Assembly: GCA_004552445.1 (NCBI GenBank)
Contig: SFOJ01000030.1
Coordinates: 1-9,227, forward strand
Direction of reading: 5' to 3'
Origin: Mollicutes bacterium
GTDB lineage: Bacteria > Bacillota_I > Bacilli_A > RF39 > UBA660
Length of the DNA stretch: 9,227 nt
The position numbers and the translations under genes were made by a program. The notes beneath the pieces were generated by a model. It was not told the DNA's origin. It made no database searches and was given only the letters and a program-made list of their open reading frames with translations. This document shows positions 6,079 to 9,227 of this stretch, piece by piece (the stretch's first letter is position 1; each line of letters opens with the position of its first letter).

Positions 6079-6702
6079 ATGAAAAAATACGTTGATTATT
6101 TAATTAAAAGTATATTTGCTGGTGTTATGATTGGAATTGCTGGTACAGTATTTTTAAGAGTTGATAATAATATAATTGGTTCATTTTTATTTTCAATTGG
6201 GCTACTTGTAATATGCATGTATGGAATGAACTTATATACTGGTAAAGTAGGATATATATTTATCAATAGTTTTAATTATATATATGAATTATTAGTAACT
6301 ATTATAGGCAATTTTATTGGTACATTTCTAGTTGCAAGATTAGTATTGCTCACGAGATTTAAAGGGGTTAGTGAAAAAGCACTTGAAATTGTAAATCTAA
6401 AATTAAATGATAATTTACTTAGTATATTTATTCTATCTATATTATGTGGAGTACTTATGTATATAGCAGTTAATAATTATAAAAAAATAAATAATGAAAT
6501 AGGAAAATACTCATGTATATTTATGTGTGTAATGGTATTTATACTCTGTGGGTTTGAGCATAGTGTAGCCAATATGTATTATATAAGTGTAGCAAGCTTA
6601 TTAAATTTAAAATCTCTTCTATACATATTAATAATGGTACTTGGTAATTCAACTGGTTCAATATTAATCGCACTTTATTATAATAGATTTTATAAAAATT
6701 AA
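6079..6702 (+). CDS. FNT-family (formate/nitrite-type) channel, short form
   Basis: Membrane protein of 207 residues, predicted to move a small monovalent anion such as formate, lactate, acetate or nitrite across the membrane. Six hydrophobic helices are visible (about 10-27, 33-50, 68-90, 112-130, 144-158, 178-200). Family marks are MNLYTGKVGY (50-59), GFEHSVANMYY (158-168) with H161 at the place of the conserved pore His, and the GNSTGS segment (189-194) near the last helix. Typical members are 250-280 residues, so the loops and ends are reduced. ATG 6079 follows GAGG (6068-6071). The substrate cannot be read from the sequence; formate fits a fermentative organism but is inference. TATTAT at 6055-6060 is a possible -10. 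No clear terminator follows. Confidence 0.85.
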   Translation: MKKYVDYLIKSIFAGVMIGIAGTVFLRVDNNIIGSFLFSIGLLVICMYGMNLYTGKVGYIFINSFNYIYELLVTIIGNFIGTFLVARLVLLTRFKGVSEKALEIVNLKLNDNLLSIFILSILCGVLMYIAVNNYKKINNEIGKYSCIFMCVMVFILCGFEHSVANMYYISVASLLNLKSLLYILIMVLGNSTGSILIALYYNRFYKN

Positions 6703-6737
6703 ATTTATAAATTCTTTTTTAATATACAAAAATATAG

Positions 6738-6743
6738 TATAAT
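6738..6743 (+). promoter_or_regulatory. -10 box of the ECF operon promoter
   Basis: TATAAT is an exact consensus -10, 22 bases before the first ECF ATPase ATG. The -35 region is a T-run around 6713-6720 with no good hexamer. The leader would be short and include the AGGAG at 6751-6755. Confidence 0.45.
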
Positions 6744-6764
6744 TTTTATGAGGAGTATTATTAT

Positions 6765-7532
6765 ATGGAAGATGTTTACTTTAAATATAAATTTGGTGAT
6801 GATATAAGTTTTGAACTTAAAGAGGGTGAATTTGTATCTGTTATTGGTGATAATAATGATTTAATAATTCATACTCTTTTACATGGTAATAAAAAATCTA
6901 TTATAGAAGTAGGAGATACTATTTTTAGTTCTAAAACTTTAGATATTATTAGAAGAAGAATGAGTTTTGTTCTTTATAAACATTTAAATGTTTTTGTTGG
7001 TGAGACAGTTGAAGATGAGATAGCTTTTGGACTTGAAAGTTTAGCTATGAAAAAAAATGAAATAAGAGAACTTATAGATACTGAAAGTAGACATTTTAAA
7101 TTACAAGAATTACTTATTAGAGATCCTAATAGTTTAGGATCTAGTGATAAAGTAAAAATGAAAATATTATCCTCCTTAATAGTTAAACCTAAAATAATAG
7201 TTATTGATAATATACTTTGTGAATTAGATTATCAAGATAAATTGCTTATTTTTGATATTCTAAAAGAATATTCTAAAAATGGTGGTATTGTTATTAATTT
7301 TACTAATGATATGGAAGAAACTATGTATGGAGATAAAATAATAGTAATCTATGAAAAGAAAATAGTATGTGAAGGAAAGACACTAAGTGTTTTAAATGAA
7401 GAAAAGATACTTAAAAGATTAGGTCTTGGGCTTCCATTTATAGTTGAATTAAATAGATATTTAATGGATTATGGACTTATAAATAAATATCATTTAACAA
7501 ACGAAGAATTGGTAGGTGCATTATGGAAATAA
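6765..7532 (+). CDS. ecfA1: ECF transporter ATPase-like subunit with degenerate catalytic motifs
   Basis: Position (first of ecfA-ecfA-ecfT-truA), length (255) and fold identify an energy-coupling-factor ATPase, normally half of the dimer that powers vitamin and metal uptake. The segment TVEDEIAFGLE (81-91), which shapes the groove for EcfT, is well conserved. The catalytic parts are not. The P-loop is GDNNDLII (28-35) with no GKS/T; the Q-loop Gln is replaced (VLYKHLNVFV, 69-78); the LSGGQ region reads LGSSDKV (124-130); Walker B ends IDN (147-149) with Asn for the catalytic Glu; the switch is FTND (179-182), Asn for His. The frame is clean and tightly coupled to the next gene, so it is probably maintained as a protein that does not hydrolyse ATP. 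ATG 6765 has AGGAG at 6751-6755. Confidence 0.85.
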   Translation: MEDVYFKYKFGDDISFELKEGEFVSVIGDNNDLIIHTLLHGNKKSIIEVGDTIFSSKTLDIIRRRMSFVLYKHLNVFVGETVEDEIAFGLESLAMKKNEIRELIDTESRHFKLQELLIRDPNSLGSSDKVKMKILSSLIVKPKIIVIDNILCELDYQDKLLIFDILKEYSKNGGIVINFTNDMEETMYGDKIIVIYEKKIVCEGKTLSVLNEEKILKRLGLGLPFIVELNRYLMDYGLINKYHLTNEELVGALWK

Positions 7533-8365
7533 AATTTGATCATGTAAGTTTTGTTATAGATGCATATACCCCTTTAGAAAAGACTATAATAAGTGATGTA
7601 TCATTTGAAATAAAGAGTCCTGGAATTTATTCCTTTATTGGAAGAAGTAACAGTGGTAAAACAGCTATTGGTGATTTAATAAATGCTCTTATAATGCCTA
7701 CTAATGGAAAAGTTAAAATAGGAAGATTTATTAATGATGGAAGAATGATAAAGAATATAAATAAACTTAGATTTCAAACTGGATATGTATTTAAAAATCC
7801 ATATGATATGTTCTTTAATAAAACAGTTAGAAGTGAAATTGAATTTGGAATGAAATATTTCAAATATAAATTAGAAAAAATAGATTTAAGAGCCAGTGAT
7901 GCTTTAAAATTAGTTGGTTTGGATGATTCATATTTAAATTTAAATCCACAAGACTTAACGCTAGTTGATGCTAAAAAAGTAGCACTTGCTTGTGCTCTTG
8001 TATATAATCCAAATATATTAATACTCGATGAATACACAGCAGGACTTAATAATAATGATAAAAAAGAGTTAATAAGACTTTTAAGATTACTTAAAAATAA
8101 ATATAATAAAACTATAATACTGTTAAGTAAGGATACTGACTTTTGTTATCAAATAACAGATTATGTTTATTTGATGAATTTAACTAAATTAGTAGCATCA
8201 GGTGAAAAAGAATTATTAAGGGATATAAATTTACTAAATGAAATTGGAGTAGAGGTTCCAAAGATAGTGACATTTATAGATGAATGTAAGAAAAAAGGAA
8301 GATATATACACGATTATACTAATATACTTGACCTAATAAAGGGGGTATATAGAGATGTATTCTAG
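7523..8365 (+). CDS. ecfA2: ECF transporter ATPase-like subunit, Walker motifs kept but signature, Q-loop and switch lost
   Basis: Second ECF ATPase, 280 residues, overlapping the first gene by 10 bases and ecfT by 11. Walker A is intact, GRSNSGKT (40-47), and so is Walker B, ILILDE (165-170), so nucleotide binding is plausible. Other motifs are altered. The Q-loop Gln is K91 (VFKNP); LSGGQ is LTLVD (145-149) followed by AKKVALA, which still lines up with the usual helix; the D-loop reads AGLN with Asn176 for Asp; the switch His is K203 (LLSKD). The C-terminal domain typical of EcfA' (about 220-280, with KIVTFIDECKKKG) is present. GGTAGGTG at 7511-7518 can serve as ribosome binding site. Together with the first subunit it would form no canonical ATPase site. 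Confidence 0.86.
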   Translation: MEIKFDHVSFVIDAYTPLEKTIISDVSFEIKSPGIYSFIGRSNSGKTAIGDLINALIMPTNGKVKIGRFINDGRMIKNINKLRFQTGYVFKNPYDMFFNKTVRSEIEFGMKYFKYKLEKIDLRASDALKLVGLDDSYLNLNPQDLTLVDAKKVALACALVYNPNILILDEYTAGLNNNDKKELIRLLRLLKNKYNKTIILLSKDTDFCYQITDYVYLMNLTKLVASGEKELLRDINLLNEIGVEVPKIVTFIDECKKKGRYIHDYTNILDLIKGVYRDVF

Positions 8366-9113
8366 AAATTCATTTGGTTCCTTTTATCCAGTTGATTCTT
8401 CAGTTCATAGATTAAATCCAGTAGTAAAATTATTTAATTTTATAGTAGCAATATTACTTATTATATTAAGTGATTCTTTATATATAAATTTATTTTTATT
8501 TTCTTTAGTTTTATGTATGGAATTATTAAGTTTTGTGCCATTTAAATACTATTTTAGAACATTTTGGTCTTTAAGATATATTTACATTTTGATATTATTT
8601 ATATGTGCTTATTTTAGACTTAGTATAACTGAATCATTTATTTATATAATTAAGCTTATAACAGTTGTAGAATATTTAAATATACTTGCTTTTACTACTA
8701 GCCCTAGTGAAAGTGCTTATGGCATTGAGAAGTTTTTGTCATATTTTAACTTTTTATATTTACCAATAACTAAATTTGCTTTTAAAATTAATAAGATGCT
8801 TAGATATGTTCCTCTTATGTTAACGGTGGAATATAAAACATTAAAAGCAGAAGCTAGTAGAGGGATAGATTATTTTCATTCTAATATGTTTGGTAGAATG
8901 AATGCAGTTGGTACTATATATAGAAATATATTAGCACTTACTAAAAGAAAAAGTAGAGACATAGCTTTTGCATCAGAACTTAGACTTTATAATATGAAAA
9001 GATATAGAACTAATTATAGGACTAATAGAGTTGGTTTTTATGATTTATTTTTTACTGTATTTCATTTAGTATTAGTATATGCTTATTTAGTTCAAAGAGG
9101 TGTAATGAAATGA
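8355..9113 (+). CDS. ecfT: ECF transporter transmembrane scaffold EcfT
   Basis: Membrane subunit (252 residues) that links the substrate-binding S component to the ATPase pair. It starts with the family pattern SSVHRLNPVVKL (15-26), has hydrophobic helices at about 27-60, 71-88, 95-113 and 232-247, and a long cytoplasmic helical region (about 116-225). The two XRX coupling motifs that insert into the ATPase grooves are visible. The first, ASRG (167-170), is near canonical. The second, ELRLY (208-212), keeps the Arg but has Leu where most members have Gly (normally EARGY). ATG 8355 lies 9 bases after AAAGGGGG (8338-8345) and overlaps the end of the second ATPase gene. No S component is encoded in the window, as usual for shared (group II) ECF modules. 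Confidence 0.9.
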   Translation: MYSRNSFGSFYPVDSSVHRLNPVVKLFNFIVAILLIILSDSLYINLFLFSLVLCMELLSFVPFKYYFRTFWSLRYIYILILFICAYFRLSITESFIYIIKLITVVEYLNILAFTTSPSESAYGIEKFLSYFNFLYLPITKFAFKINKMLRYVPLMLTVEYKTLKAEASRGIDYFHSNMFGRMNAVGTIYRNILALTKRKSRDIAFASELRLYNMKRYRTNYRTNRVGFYDLFFTVFHLVLVYAYLVQRGVMK

Positions 9114-9227
9114 AATATTTAATTAATTTAAGTTATAATGGTTCTAAATATTATGGATATCAAATTCAAAAAAATAAAGATACGGTAGAAGGAGAAATTG
9201 AAAAAGTATTATCTAAAATATTTAATA
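9110..9227 (+). CDS. truA: tRNA pseudouridine(38-40) synthase TruA (5' end, partial)
   Basis: The first 39 residues of TruA, which makes pseudouridine at positions 38-40 of the tRNA anticodon stem-loop. The N-terminal strand LINLSYNGSKYYGYQIQ matches the family pattern YDGxxFxGWQxQ (Asn for Asp, Tyr for Trp), and TVEGEIEKVL (30-39 region) matches the usual TVQGELExAL. The catalytic Asp lies beyond the window. The start overlaps the ecfT stop as ATGA (9110-9113) with AGAGG at 9096-9100, so it is coupled to the ECF genes. This ecfT-truA linkage is standard in Firmicutes. Confidence 0.9.
   Translation, partial: MKYLINLSYNGSKYYGYQIQKNKDTVEGEIEKVLSKIFN

Noticed and set aside
6702..6720. Terminator after the FNT gene (AATTTATAAATT followed by T's)
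   Set aside because: The stem is short and made only of A-T pairs, too weak to call.
7774..8037. Open frame of 87 codons on the minus strand
   Set aside because: It lies entirely inside the second ECF ATPase gene and antisense to it, has no ribosome binding site of note and no recognisable domain.
1..9227. CRISPR array, tRNA or rRNA genes
   Set aside because: No regularly spaced repeats and no cloverleaf or rRNA-like sequence were seen on either strand.

Overview
The window is very AT-rich DNA from a low-GC Gram-positive bacterium (Bacillota/Mollicutes-like, probably a gut Bacilli lineage). The evidence is the heavy use of AGA, TTA and ATA codons, GGAGG-type ribosome binding sites, a BceRS-type two-component system, and the Firmicutes gene order ecfA-ecfA-ecfT-truA. 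TGA is used as a stop codon (response regulator, recombinase, ecfT) and Trp is TGG, so this is not a Mycoplasma code-4 genome. Every supported gene lies on the + strand.

Positions 1 to about 4550 look like the right-hand part of an integrated mobile element. It contains the 3' end of an unidentified gene, a terminator, and a peptide-antibiotic-sensing two-component system (response regulator plus intramembrane-sensing kinase). Near-identical TTACA-N4-TGTAA operators precede the regulator and the next gene. That next gene is a BceA-type ABC ATPase cut off before its H-loop, and its permease is missing. A terminator with an overlapping alternative hairpin follows, then a 66-residue unknown protein and a large serine recombinase. 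The recombinase gene runs straight into a D-Ala-D-Ala carboxypeptidase (PBP5/DacF family) that has lost its 5' half. The break falls on the codons of the SxN active-site motif, so this is read as an element/host attachment junction. The matching left junction and the dacA 5' half are outside the window.

Positions about 4550 to 9227 look like ordinary chromosome. After the dacA remnant and its terminator come a membrane-anchored protein with two InlB B-type repeats, a short FNT-family (formate/nitrite-type) channel, and an overlapping operon of two ECF-transporter ATPases, the EcfT scaffold and the start of truA.

The most unusual signal is in the ECF operon. Both ATPases are full-length open frames, and the region that contacts EcfT is recognisable, but the catalytic motifs are eroded. 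The first lacks Walker A, Q-loop Gln, signature, Walker B Glu and switch His. The second keeps Walker A and B but lacks Q-loop Gln, LSGGQ and switch His. EcfT keeps both coupling arginines. No composite site in this pair would have a canonical ATPase motif set.
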